Shown here in pieces: positions 51,568-63,480 of a stretch of DNA of 64,000 nt. The DNA is from Ophiodon elongatus (taxonomy: Eukaryota; Chordata; Actinopteri; Perciformes; Hexagrammidae). A model generated the notes under the pieces. It searched no databases. It had not been told where the DNA came from and was given only the letters and a program-made list of their open reading frames with translations. The stretch is from contig JACSYO010000384.1 of assembly GCA_016806645.1 (NCBI GenBank), positions 2,069,001-2,133,000 on the forward strand. The letters are read 5' to 3'. Both the position numbers and the translations under genes were made by a program. The first letter of the stretch is position 1. Every line of letters starts with the position of its first letter.

Positions 51568-52824
51568 AAGACTGTTTACTTGCCTAAAATGAAACCATTA
51601 GGAACAGTTTGCATTTGGCAAACAGGAGATGACTTGCCCAGGTTGTGTGAAGTGATGCAATTTGGATGCAATACATGTGTTATGTAAACTACTTTTAACT
51701 GTATACCTATTTCCTCATTTCTGTGCTGGCGGTCCTCATTCTAGCACCATGTGGTAGCTTTACTGCAGTCAATCCAAATGTACGGGAGTGGTTCAGAATT
51801 GAAGTTCTAAATTTGTATTACATGGGCATTTTGATGTCCTGGCCATCTTTCTTTCCAGTGTTAAAAACAAATTGGTTCTCTAGATCATCTGCTGAAGTAA
51901 CCATTGGAACATGCAGCATGTCAAACAGTGTGTTTCGATGGCCAAGAAGGCAGTGAGAGTGAGAGTTGGCAAAACTATTTTGATCATAGTGTAATGAGCA
52001 AAATCGCGCATGCTGTAGAAAGCTAGAAATTAGCAGAAATTAGTCATTTTTCAGCAATCAGTCTGAATTAGTAGAATTAGTTCCCATTCCAGCACAAGGT
52101 ATTTTTAGTGTTCTCCTGGGAAGGCATTCAAAATGAAACCCTTTGCTCCCTCTTAAACGTTCATGATCATGATCACCGATTCTGACGTTGTGACCATCTG
52201 CAAAAGATTTCTATTTCAACCTCTTGAACTCCTCTTCAATTTGCCCGAAGCGTGCTATAAAGTTGAAAGGAAAAAAGAAGTTCTCCACGCTGTGTGGCAA
52301 TGTTACTGTGCGTCCATGTTTGTTTTGTGGGAGCAGTTGTTGGTCGTGGTCAAGGTCCATGTGCATTTGTTTGCAAGATGGTGGTGGTTGTGGGGGGTTT
52401 GAGTTCGAACTGTATGGTTACTGGACTGTTGGCTTTCCTCGCACTGTTACCGGCGGCAACAGTTGCCCGCAGGGGGTCCTGCTAGCCAGCGACATGCCAG
52501 ACTACCGTTGGTCAGGGACGCACCATAACACTTCATCGCGGACCTTTTCAGGTCCATACGAGAGTAAATTATAAAAGGCATTTATCTGTTCGCTCATGAC
52601 AAGATCCATTTCTCCGGTAACTCCCCACGGAGGCGGAGGTAAAAAAATACAAAAAATAGGTGCTCGGCGACCTTTTCAGAACGGCGGTGAACTGATGTGC
52701 AATGAAGACTGATTGCAGATGAGAGGAACAACAAACACTTGTTGTCTAGACGGAGCTAAAGAGCAGCAGGAGCGGCACCTCTGCTTTCTTTTCCCACACC
52801 CTCCTCTGCCAACACAGGCAGGGC

Positions 52825-53327
52825 GGTGGTGGTGGTGGTGGTGGTAGTGGTGGTGATAGTGATGATAGTGGTGGTGATAGTGATGGTGATGATGGTGGTG
52901 ATGATGGTGGTGGTGGTGGTGATGGTGATGATGGTGGTGGTGGTGATGATGGTGGTGATGATGGTGGTGGTGATGATGGTGGTGGTGGTGGTGGTGATGG
53001 TGGTGGTGGTGGTGATGATGGTGGTGATGATGGTGGTGGTGGTGGTGATGATGATGGTGGTGGTGATGGTGATGATGGTGATGATGGTGGTGGTGGTGGT
53101 GGTGGTGATGGTGGTGGTGGTGGTGATGATGATGGTGGTGGTGATGGTGATGATGGTGGTGGTGATGATGGTGGTGGTGGTGGTGATGGTGATGATGGTG
53201 GTGGTGGTGGTGATGATGATGGTGGTGGTGATGGTGGTGATGATGGTGGTGGTGGTGGTGGTGATGATGATGGTGGTGGTGATGATGGTGGTGGTGGTGG
53301 TGGTGATGATGATGATGATGATGGTGG

Positions 53328-53361
<34 letters not shown>

Positions 53362-53369
53362 GATGGTGG
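52825..53369. repeat. (GGT/GAT)n trinucleotide array, 545 bp
   Basis: About 180 triplets, all GGT or GAT apart from a few AGT near the left end. The third base T never changes. On the minus strand one frame reads almost pure His codons (CAC/CAT) with a few Tyr, which gives a 266-codon open frame. On the plus strand a Val/Met frame is open. No splice or coding evidence is seen. Confidence 0.98.
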
Positions 53370-53619
53370 CAGCTAGCAGCTAGCAGAGCCTGGAGCTCCG
53401 CAGAGCCCCCGGTTGGATGGATGTTGCTGTGACTGGTTGTTGAAGCCGGTGTTTGCTGGTGTAAAGAATAGTCCAACGGAAGAAGGGAACAAATTGGTCT
53501 ACTTTCTTTTTCACTTTATATAAATAAGAAAAATCTGTTCCAGGGAACATTTTGCTAGAAGAAAGGTCACTTAGACATAACTTGACGAAAATAATCTTAA
53601 ATCACATAAAGTACTTTTT

Positions 53620-53654
53620 TCAAGAGCTTTCAACCAATTGTTGAAAGCTCTTGA
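53620..53654. other. perfect hairpin, 14-bp arms
   Basis: tCAAGAGCTTTCAA and TTGAAAGCTCTTGa are perfect complements separated by the 7-nt loop ccaattg. Confidence 0.85.
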
Positions 53655-53720
53655 GTGGAGCTTGAAGTCTGATTCGATTTGTTTTGGTAAATGACGCTCA
53701 CTCTCAAGATGAATAGTGTT

Positions 53721-53744
53721 TTATGAGAGATGAAACTCTCATAA
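53721..53744. other. perfect hairpin, 9-bp arms
   Basis: TTATGAGAG and CTCTCATAA are separated by atgaaa, 67 bp after the previous hairpin. Confidence 0.8.
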
Positions 53745-53754
53745 GTTCATACCA

Positions 53755-54215
53755 ATCAATCAAAGTTTTTTTCGATAGCACCTTTCATACAGGTTAGCGC
53801 AGGTCAAAGTGATGACAGATGACTGACTGCCCGAAAATAAGACGGAGCAAGTGTGGACCATGAAAACAGAAAAGACAAAAACAATGAAGCAATTTAACAA
53901 TTTGAGACCAATACCTGCGAGACAATATAAAGTTAAGAATGTAATACATTACAATTAAAAGCTATAATAACAGTAATGGTAGTAAAGCAGCTTGAAATGA
54001 AAGCTGGATTAATAACAATATAAAATATAATGAAATGATACAACATAAATACAATAAAATAAGTGATTAATAAAATAGCAATTACAATATACAAGTTGGA
54101 TACAATAAAATAAGTCAATTGAATAATGTCACAAGATTTTTTAAGATTTTGAAACACTCTTAATCAAAGGCCTGGCTAAATAGGTAGGTTTTGATTTGAC
54201 TTTTAAAGATGAGCA
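53755..54215. mobile_element. teleost interspersed repeat fragment with A-rich body
   Basis: It starts with atcaaagtttttttcgatag then cacctttcatacagg, runs through a long segment of caatataa/aataaaat words, and ends near taatcaaaggcctggctaaa then taggtaggttttg. I recall this order from dispersed fish repeats. It is partly related to 3290-3925. Confidence 0.45.
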
Positions 54216-55526
54216 TCACTTGAAGGCAGCAACACACGGAGCCATCATAAATCACGTTGTGAGGCCTCACGTTGAGATGGAACTGACACACACCGACAAT
54301 GAATGAGGGCATTTTAGGCTACAGGAGCCTACATTTAGTCACCCTCTCTATAGATAAACTATAGCCTATTATAGATTGCTATTGACAAGAGCAAGCAGTA
54401 ACAGAGGTTGGGGCTGTGGTAATGGCCTGTGATTGAACACCTTGTGCTGAGGTCCCGCTGCTCTCTGCCTCATTAGCTCTGGCAGGTCCTCCGTTCAGCA
54501 CGCTGCGTTGCAGGCCACAGTCGGGACGCATTTCACTGTCTCGACTACAGTCCACGATACACCGGCCTCCAGGATGGATTTGAAGCGGGATTGTAAGAAC
54601 TGTCGCGCTCATCCTGAAACGTGTCTTTGAGTTGTTGAAGTCAAACATTACAGGCCCGCCTGTTCAGCTTGAAAGCTACGTGAAGAAAATATTCAGCAAA
54701 TTCTGCTCGTTTGTCGGCAGACATTTAAAGTGAGAAATGTTGTTTTTCACTTTCTCAACGAGGAGCTTTTCTGAAGTTCAACTAAGGTTTTCAGGGTTTC
54801 CAGAGAGTCCGAAGCAAAATAAATAATAAAATAGGCACGAGTTGCATCACCTTAGGTGTCTGAGGGAAATAAATACAAATAATGTCAACTTCAGTCGCTT
54901 CTCTTTAATATCCTTTTAACAAAGCGATGATTTTCAAAATCATTATCAAGACTCACAGTAAAAGGAGTAATATGACCTATTAGTTCTTGTAAATAATTTA
55001 AGTACCTTAAATCTTAAGCTACTTCCATATGATTCAGCTCTTGGCAATGGTGGTGGAAATCTTTAAAGTTATAAACCTCAATACTTTATTCCTGGGTGGT
55101 TTGGTATCACTTGTGGGTACTTGTGGTAAGAAAAGGTGGTTTCTTTTGAAAATAAAAATATCTCAGACTTTTCTTCAGCGGTGGCTGGTGACTTGGTTAC
55201 CCTGCTGCACATCAGAATCAGTAAAAGTGCCTGCCTCCATGGCCAGCCTCTACCCCATTTCTCTGCTCTGTGCCCATCCGGCCAATGTCACCTCCCATCG
55301 GGGAGTATTCCTCTCCATTACCAGGCTCTGTCCATCCTCCACTTAAATAACAGCAGCCCTGCCACTCCAGGCCCATTAAGATACTGCCGGCACTGCCGCG
55401 GCCACACTCTCACACAAACAGCCACAAGCTGCCCGAGCCTTTATAAATAGATGGCGGGAGAAGGAGAGAGGCTGGTTAGAGCAGGTAAATTATTCCAAAA
55501 CAGCCAAACAGGACTGAGACTAAGAA

Positions 55527-55581
55527 CCCCCCCCCACTCCCTCTCCCTCTCTCCCTCCCCCTCCCCCTCCCCCTCCTCCAC
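55527..55581. repeat. polypyrimidine tract (CCCTCT/CCCCCT)n
   Basis: C/T-only apart from one A, with repeated CCCTCT and CCCCCT units. Confidence 0.9.
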
Positions 55582-55758
55582 CACTCTGCCGGCTCCTCCA
55601 GCTCCTCCTTTCAGGTGTCACTTTGGGCTGACTCAATTTTACACTGTAATGGACCTCCCGGGTCAACTACTTTTCTCCCACTTCTCCTTCCTTTTTTTAT
55701 CTCTCCACTGCTCTCTTCATCTATCAGCGGCCGACAACACCTTTACTCACTTTCCTGC

Positions 55759-55759
<1 letters not shown>

Positions 55760-55803
<44 letters not shown>
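55760..55803. repeat. (CA)n microsatellite, 44 bp
   Basis: Perfect CA repeat. Confidence 0.97.
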
Positions 55804-55806
<3 letters not shown>

Positions 55807-56699
55807 GCACTGACTGTATAGTGTGTGCCACTTAATTTTGTCTAATACTAATCAGGGTTTGCACGACACTTAAATTGTGGTTTGCAGTTTGCAATAAAGG
55901 GGAACTGATGGCGAGCAACAAGTATAGCTTTCCCATAAAGGCCGTTGAAAAGCATGGATGCAGATCTTTTCTCTCACAAGTCTGGAGCTCGCTGGTGTGT
56001 TTGCGTTAAGCATTCTCGCCTACATGTGGCCACTTATTTTCTCGTGTTCAATGCCCAAGCAACATGTTTTTATGCAGGGCTTTTCTCACTCAAGTCCTTG
56101 TAGTGGTCCACGTTTGGAATTGAGAGTAGGCCACTACTCAACATCTACTTGAAGAAAAGTGTCCAGATCTTTGAGTGATGAATGAGATGTAGATGCAGCA
56201 TTATGTACCGTCCAATTCAATGATGCTTTTATCTGCTGGATATGCTATGGAGGATTTTTTTTTCCTGCTACTTATAAGGAGCAAGATCAAGGCATACAGC
56301 TGAATGAGCTCTCAAGCCGTATAGTTATTGTCCACCTTTTGAGGGAATACATCTTTATGGTTTGGTATTGAGTGAATGTATTTTCTTAACGGCAGCACTG
56401 CCATAAATAGCTGAGGGGTAAAAACAGCCTTGAAAGATCAACGAGCAGTGGCTGTATCGTAGATGTTGTCATTTTTGAGTACATGTATTAAGTTTAAGGG
56501 TCTGTAGAAAGTACCATGTTTAAATGTGGATCAATTCCCATTTCTACTTATCACCTTTTGTTTGTGTGTGTAACATTGACTCTCTTAGGTGTCTCGTGTT
56601 GCTTTGAAAAACTATTTTAAAAGTTGACACATACTGTCTGACACATGTCGTATGGCATTCAACTTAATGTGACTCGCCACTGTAACTGCCCTGACTTCA

Positions 56700-56701
<2 letters not shown>

Positions 56702-56776
<75 letters not shown>
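56702..56776. repeat. (GT)n microsatellite, 75 bp
   Basis: Perfect GT repeat. Confidence 0.98.
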
Positions 56777-56777
<1 letters not shown>

Positions 56778-56911
56778 ATGTGCGTGCATCTGGGTTTCAT
56801 ATTTCTACCGTGTCCACTCCTTAGCCTAGACCTGAGGTCAGAGGTCTGATAACCTTTTACATTCCAAAACCTTCACTCTAATTCCCCTTCTTTGACCAAA
56901 GTCTCTCTCCA

Positions 56912-56979
56912 TCTTCCCTCCTCCCCTCTCCCCCTCCCCCCTCTCCCCTCCCTCCCCCCTCTCCCCTCCCTCCTCCCTC
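56912..56979. repeat. polypyrimidine minisatellite
   Basis: C/T-only sequence with the unit CCCCCCTCTCCCCTCCCT present twice. The complement is G-rich with quadruplex and triplex potential. Confidence 0.9.
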
Positions 56980-57199
56980 ACGATCATTTGCCCTTATTCT
57001 GCATTCGGGCCATTTTCTTTCTCGACCTCTCCAAACAACCCCAATACTGGCGTGTTACTTTACGTCTTTATTGTGACCGTGAATTCTTTGGTCCGAAGTG
57101 GCCCTGAGGAAGAAGTCGTCTGCTTATGGTAGTCCACTGACGGAGCCAAACCTGAGACACGTGATACACCAAGAGAGAGGGAGTGAGGTAGAGAGATAA

Positions 57200-57310
57200 T
57201 AGAAGTGAATAGGGGGCATGCCTGTCAATCAAAGCCACTTAAGTACCTGGAGTCCTAGAGGGATTCCAGCAGCAATCGACCCCAGTCAATTGTCTCTTCA
57301 TTGATAAAAG
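57200..57310. promoter_or_regulatory. candidate enhancer patch J with a PBX-PREP/MEIS decamer
   Basis: CTGTCAATCA at 57222-57231 is the exact complement of the TGATTGACAG site for PBX-PREP/MEIS heterodimers. CCACTTAAG (57235-57243), an NKX-type core, follows. The rest is unique, with ccagtcaattgtctcttcat and tgataaaag. Confidence 0.35.
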
Positions 57311-59103
57311 CAGAGAGGAGGGGAAGAGTCAGGCAAGAAAAATACAACACAGGAGAAAACTAGCTTGGCACTAGTCGCATGGATGAACTAGTTTGCATTT
57401 ACACAATTGAATCTACATCCAGCCACTGAAAGGTTTTACATTTGCTGTTATAATCACGATGTGCCTGCAGGTCTATGGAAAAAAGTCACAGTGACCTTCA
57501 TGTTCCCAGTTTACTTTGAAAGAAGTATGGGAAGCACTTGTTAGCATAAGCAATAGCATTTAATACAACGGAAACGTAAAGAGCATCACCTACTTAAAAT
57601 GCGTCTTCAAAATCGTTCAAAAGAAAATCTAAATAAAAAATTAGTGTGAAGACGCATGCGGTATGAACATTTGGCATAAAAATCTTTGATACTAAAGTTT
57701 TTAACTAACTGTTAATATTGTGGGTGGTATATTGATTTTGAAGTGTGTTCTGAAAGTGGAGCTGGAGGAAACCTGAGCGGTTTATGCTCAAGGTAGCCTG
57801 AATGTGCTCAGCAAATTTGCTGGCAATTTGCCCAATACAATTTAATATGTCTTGTGTAAAAGTGGGAAATCTGCCCTGATGGTGAGCCTAGAGAAAAGGT
57901 CAAATCATCCTCACCTGTACGGCTGACAGATTAGTATCTCAGGCTTTCAGTCATGAGTGTTCAACAAGGATCTAATGAAAGCTCTACACTCCTGCAGACA
58001 CACTTGCTTTCTCTGCAGTACAACAGAAAATGAAACAGAGTCGGCGCTTAAGTCGGAAAGGGATAGGTTTATCAATATTTATTTCTCTCCCCTACATGCA
58101 CCAAAATTAGATGTTTTTTTTCCCCTCTTGGTTTGTACATCAGCCTCCTCTACTACAAACTGAATCTCGTATATTTACCTGCAATCCTGCAGATCTTCCT
58201 CTATCCTTCCTCCTGTCATCATCATCCTCCAGCGGTGCATCTTCCCTCCATCCCTGTTCTTTAGCGTGTAGAGCAGCAGAGACAGTGATTGATCTGCCGC
58301 GGAGGCTGTCGTGGGCCCTCCTCCTCCTCCAGTGGTTATGAACATGAGGCGGGCTGCTCTTCATAGATTTTTAAATTAGTGTCAGCTTTGCCCCAAAGAT
58401 GTGTTATTGACTGATGAAATAGAAACTGAGCTCCAAACACTCAGTCCTTCCCCAGAGTTTTCCCCAGTCTGGTAATTGAAAAAGTGTGAAGGGAGTGTGT
58501 TCAAGGGAGCGTGCAGCTGTGTGTGTCTGTTCCTATGTTTGTGATTTTTTTTTTTTGTGCGTGTGTGTTTGCGTGCTTGCAACTGTGCGCTCTTTATCTC
58601 TGCTGGAGAAAAATGCACAGTGCTCGCTGGAGTCGAGATTCGATTGAAGTATTGCATAGGAGATCTTTATCTTCTACGCAGCCGCTCTGAAACACCAGTT
58701 CTGTTTGCACCTTTAATCCTATAAATACAGTTTGCTTCATGTAAGCCTAGGAAGGCTAAGTTCGTAAAATGTTACATGTCTGAGTCCATGAAATCACACC
58801 TGAGTTGTTGCTTATCCTGCGTCTTAATCACTGTGTGCAAGTGCAACCTTTAGTGTGATTTGTTTGAGCAAAGCGGGCATTGTTTGTCGCTGTGGATCTA
58901 CCGTGAAGCGCTGTGGGGGAAGGTGACATCCCCGGCTAGCTCCTCAGCGCCACTGCTTTTCTTTTTTTTTACCTCATATAACTTAGGCCTGGACGTCACT
59001 AAAAAGAGACGTGGCGGTCCAAGAAACTATGAAAATAGGACCCAATAAGTCAACAAAGGCTGTTGGTAAATGAAATGAAATCACCACTAACTCAACATAT
59101 TGT

Positions 59104-59120
59104 GTCTTTTACCTCCGCAG
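59104..59120 (+). other. splice acceptor of the ZF4-5 exon
   Basis: The tract gtcttttacctccgcag precedes GGTCCGACATGG. Using it completes the Gly codon and joins finger 3 to finger 4 with the linker seen in PLZF. Confidence 0.9.
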
Positions 59121-59291
59121 GGTCCGACATGGCCATCTTTTGCCTGCTTTGCGGGAAGCGTTTCCAGACCCAGCCGGCACTGCAGGGGCACATGGAAGTC
59201 CACGCCGGCGTTCGCAGCTACATTTGCAGTGAATGCAACCGGACTTTCCCCAGCCATACTGCACTCAAGCGTCACCTACGCTCACACACAG
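59121..59291 (+). CDS. zbtb16: zbtb16 (PLZF) internal exon encoding zinc fingers 4 and 5
   Basis: This is a 171-bp coding exon. Spliced to the exon at 22486-22572, it restores a Gly codon (G+GG) and continues SDMAIFCLLCGKRF, a complete C2H2 finger (C-LL-C, 12 residues, H-MEV-H). The linker AGVRSYI follows, then a second finger (C-SE-C, NRTFPSHTALKR, H-LRS-H), ending in HTG with the Gly codon again split after its first base. From memory, finger 5 and its linker are identical to human PLZF, and finger 4 differs at only a few positions (for example Q-P and G changes in its helix). The length and phases equal those I recall for the mammalian exon. The fingers form part of the nine-finger DNA-binding domain. 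The conventional intron-side open frame upstream (59063-59120) is not coding, because a clear tttacctccgcag acceptor precedes base 59121 and gtcagt follows base 59291. Confidence 0.96.
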
Positions 59292-59297
59292 GTCAGT
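59292..59297 (+). other. splice donor of the ZF4-5 exon
   Basis: The sequence is ACAG|gtcagt, close to the donor consensus. It again cuts after the first base of the closing Gly codon. Confidence 0.9.
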
Positions 59298-59834
59298 GGA
59301 AGCACTCACTAACCATCTTCACTTTGGCGATGGGGCCTTGAGTTCACCGGTGGTATGAATGGAAGCAGTGCTGAGCTCCACGCTGTGTATCCATCTATTC
59401 ATTTTCAACACATTCTGGGGAATCCCTTGACCTGAAGCGATGCAGGATCCCTCTGGTGAACTGTAGGTCAGCTCCCATTTTAACCCCAAAATACCTGAAC
59501 AAGCCTCTGAGAGACATCGTTATCCGGTGTCCAAACCAAAACCACCACACCTAGCTCCCTTTCACATGAGGGTGCAGTCGCTCTTATTCAGCACGTCTTC
59601 CTCTGAAGTGAGCTCATGGCAGCCACTCCACAATCCAGTGACACTCACTATCCACGGCTTAGAACATAGCTGAGGGTTGGAAGACAGACTGACACACCGC
59701 CATCAAGCTCAGCTCCCCCAAAGCCATGATAATCCAATAAAATATTGACTACATTTTGGAGAACTTACTGGAGTAACTAGTGCATTAGGAATGATGACAA
59801 AATAAATGTTCACCCAGGTCATAAAAATTCCTTT

Positions 59835-60297
59835 TAAAGTGCCAGTGTGTAGCATTTCAGGGGATCTATTAGCAGAATTGGAATATAATATTCATAACTA
59901 TGTTTTCAGTAGTGTATTAACCTAAAAAATAAGAATCCTTGTGTATTTAAATGAGCCGTTTATGTCTACATGGGGAGCGGGTCCTCTTCCCAGAGTCTGC
60001 CGTGTTGCACCGCCTACAGTAGCCCAGAATGGATAAATACACTTACTTATGCCCTCCCACCAGAGAGAGCCTTGCACGTTTGTATGTGACCTGAAGGCCA
60101 CCGTAGTTCTCTGACACACTTGTGAAACTGCGGTAGCGTCGGCCACAAGGTGAAAAACGAAGGTGCCGCCAGCCGCCGTCTGACTTACTTCGCTCCAGTC
60201 TTGGAAAGGGAGGAGGAGTGAGCAGAGGGGGGCTCAGTTGGTTGCAATCTGCAACCACAACAATAGATGCCCCTAAGTCCTCCAGACTGTGCCTTTA
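59835..60297. mobile_element. MITE-like nonautonomous DNA transposon, about 460 bp
   Basis: The left end TTAAAGTGCCAGTGTGTAG and the complement of the right end (TAAAGGCACAGTCTGGAGG) are imperfect inverted repeats. Inside are attggaatataatattcata, ggggagcgggtcctcttcc, tacagtagcccagaatgg, and cagttggttgcaatctgcaa near the right end. I recall this layout from an abundant fish element. It has no transposase. It sits about 540 bp downstream of the ZF4-5 donor site. Confidence 0.7.
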
Positions 60298-61848
60298 ATT
60301 CGCCGTACTTGCTTGCTCCTGCCACACCTACTAATAATTCATCCCCCCTTGGTCCAACCCAATTTACATGGGCGCCTCAGGTGCACCAGTGCAATGTTGC
60401 AGCAGCATCTCTGGTCAGGGAATAACTCAACTTGGTCTTGCTCAAATAAGAATTTGCAGTGAACTTGCGTCACCATTTGTGTCTGGTCTGCCCTTTATTC
60501 TCAAAAGAGCACACTTGAATTTATTCTGTTTCTTCTACTAATGGAGCAGAGCAGACCGCGCAGTGAGGATTCATATTGACATCAAGGATTCAAAATAAAA
60601 ACTTTAGCGTTAAGTCACAGGGATCAGTGCCATTTGAAAGATTTTATTTCTGTCATGTTTAATCATTGAAACAATTTGAAAAGAGTTAGGACATTAATGT
60701 CTGAGTGGAGCTTTAGTAGAAGAGCCACTCCAGGGTTTTTGGTAACATTTCAGGGCTGTAAATATATGACCTCCATATAATGAATATCAACCCGTGGTTA
60801 AGGACAGTCTCAATATTATGACATGTTATTATCATTATATTGCATAATAGCAAGACTAGATTACCATCTGCCCCAGGGTCACTGTGCAGCAGTAGGATTT
60901 TGGTATAATGATTCATTTTAGCTTTGTTTGGGTATATGGGAATATGCTCCACTAATGCACAATATCAACTGACATGATAAAGAGCTTACGGTGTGACCTG
61001 CTTTATTACCTGATAATGAGGTCCTGTGTTGAATAGGGTCAGTTGCACGAGTAATATAACATCTTAAGAGCACATGTTTATTACATGTGGAACATGGCAA
61101 AAGAAACTCACACATGGGCCCTTTTATTGGGTAATTTCACGTGTGATAAATTAACATGACATGAGCACATGGAATTTCTATGTGATAGTTCACATCTATT
61201 AATAGCATTTCTTAGAAACTCACCTATTCAAATAAAAAAGCCTTAAATCTTAGATGTGCTTTTTGTATAAATAATATTGAGCGCACATTTTCATAGGAAT
61301 TCTTAAAGTTTTTTGTACATTTCTTTGGGCTTTCAGATATAATTTACTGTCTCATATTACCACCTCCCACCTTGGTGTGTTGGGGTAATAAAATAGTATT
61401 AGAATGGTAGAAATGTACCTGCAAAAATCTTGCCCACGACAAGGATTGTCATGGACAAATATTATATTACAAGTTAAAAGCCACGTTATTTTAGGAAATG
61501 GGAGTGAATCATGTTATCCCTACCCAGTTACATTGCTCCTCTAGCTCAGCAGAATAAACAGCATTAATTCAGGTCAACCCAAAATGAATTCTGCAGCAGT
61601 CAGATGCAGCTTATTTACAGTGAGTATTTTTTGTTGTCGTTTCTTTTTCCTTTTTTCCTCCAGTCCACTCGTAATTCTCTCAGTGCTGGCTCTCTACTGA
61701 GGCGAGGCCAGGATACTAATACATTGTTGCGAGGGAGCAGAGGTAGCCTGACGGATGCTGCTATTCAGAGTGAAAAAAAAATAACGTAACCATGACAGAA
61801 TATGAACACATGGAAATGAATCCCATTTCAGCAGCGAGGGATGGATGC

Positions 61849-61919
61849 TTTTTTTCTTCTCCCTCTCTCCCTTTCTCCCTCTCTCCCTCTCTCCCTCTCC
61901 CTCTCCCTCTCCCTCTCTC
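61849..61919. repeat. polypyrimidine (CCCTCT)n tract
   Basis: A C/T-only run of about 70 nt, mainly CTCTCCCT units. Confidence 0.92.
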
Positions 61920-62078
61920 ACCCAGCCGCCTGTCTGCGACCTTAAATAACAGTCTCACTGTCAGAGCCGATTTAGCTCACCGGCTCACGGATAAATATTT
62001 GAAACGAAAGGAGTGAGATGAGAGCAGTCGGCCCTATTTACAAGTCAGGCGAATACACCATTAGTGTGTGATGGTGGA

Positions 62079-62114
62079 GGGGGGTTAGGGGGATTGAGGG
62101 GGGGGCGGGGGGGG
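62079..62114 (+). other. strong G-quadruplex motif
   Basis: Four G-runs of five or more bases: GGGGGG, TTA, GGGGG, ATTGA, GGGGGGGG, C, then G8. Short loops and long runs predict a stable fold. Confidence 0.7.
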
Positions 62115-62319
62115 CAGAGCTGCTTGAGCCGTCTGTACAGTAGCAATGCACACATCTGCTCTGTCTACCCGGCATTGGAGAGGACAAAAGCAGCGTCTCT
62201 GATCCACCTGCCCACCCGGGCGACGCAAATGTCACCCCGGCTCGTCTGTGGAGCTGCAGATGAGACTTTGCAGCCTCATGCCACTTTGAACCGCATCCCA
62301 CTGTGGCCGTGTGTTAAAT

Positions 62320-62440
62320 CACAATGAGGCAGCCGCGAAAGCAATCGTTTAAATATGATGTGGAGCCTTTTGTCAGGGGATTATAAAGTCAGCAACTCAC
62401 ACAGCCATTAAGGGAGCCAGAAATAGGTCCTAATTTACCC
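62320..62440. promoter_or_regulatory. candidate conserved intronic patch K
   Basis: Unique sequence with caatcgtttaaatatgatg, ggggattataaagtcagc, cagccattaagggagcc and aataggtcctaatttaccc. Texture-based inference. Confidence 0.25.
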
Positions 62441-63379
62441 TCGGAAAAAGAAAAAAGACAGGCACGGTTTCTCTCGACATTTACACTTTGATGTTAATAA
62501 TCTCATTCACACTTTGCTGGTTAACAAGGACAAAATAGTGTTTAAAAACAGACGCAGCTAGACGGGGTATCCACCTCAAGAACCTGCCTTATACCGTTGT
62601 CTACCTTTATACCGAGACACCCGTACACTACCCTCATCCAACGAAGGCCATCCCATGTGGACACCTGTCCATATCCATCTCAAAGGTTTCTTTTCTTTTT
62701 TTACTTTTAAGTTTCCAACATGCATCCACAATACAAACAAAGTCTCATTAACAAGGCTGTAGGCATGGGGAGAACACAATCAAATCAGGGAACTTCAGAC
62801 TCTATTCTTTCTGTAATAACAAACCCCCAACTACTACTACAACAAACAATTCTATCTAATAAAATCTAAAATTGATTTGACTTATTTTTATTGATTTGAA
62901 ATAAAATATTTGCACCTTTTACTAAAGAGCACTGCCCTGGTGCCTTGTTTTTGAATGATGCTCCATTACAATGTCTGTTAAGGGGAATGTTGATCCTAAA
63001 TCAAAACATAGATTATATAAGACTTTCTTTCCCAAAAACCATGCAAGTATTAGGCAGTGCTTTTTTTCCATCCTGAATAGCGTCCACTAATCTTCTGCTC
63101 AACCTGCGTACAGCTCCAACAAGCTCCACCACTCGGAGGTACCTAACTGTAGCCTGAGAGGCAAAACCCGTGACCGGAAGTTATTACAGCATGCAGTGAC
63201 CGAGAAGGCAGATCCTTCATGTGCAGCCATTTTGACGATTTGTACCAGCGGTCTGAGCCATGGCAATATTATACTCGGATGTTTATTGTTAAAGCTAGTG
63301 TTGTCTTATTCAGATCGGATTCAGCCACTTGTTGAACCATCCGCAAAAGTTTTTAATTAAAGATTTTCGTTTTGCTTCA

Positions 63380-63480
63380 TTCTCAATTCAATTCCATTCA
63401 ATGTGGATTTATTGGCATAAAAGTAAAAAAAAAAAAATATATATATACTGTATATGTTGCCAAAGCATAAAAAAGTACAC
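63380..63480. mobile_element. teleost dispersed repeat fragment
   Basis: tcaattcaattccattcaat then gtggatttattggcataaaa, followed by an A/T stretch and tgttgccaaagcataaaa. I recall the pairing of 'ttattggcat' and 'gccaaagcat' from a common fish repeat. Weak evidence beyond that. Confidence 0.4.

Noticed and set aside
52676..53476. 266-codon poly-His protein on the minus strand
   Set aside because: It is a reading of the GGT/GAT array. Flanking residues show no domain, and it lies antisense in an intron.
54379..54648. 89-codon minus-strand frame, considered as a transposase remnant
   Set aside because: No DDE, zinc-finger or other motif could be identified.
59063..59120. Start codon at 59063 for the finger 4-5 frame
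   Set aside because: The ATG lies in intron before the acceptor. The protein is spliced from the upstream exon.
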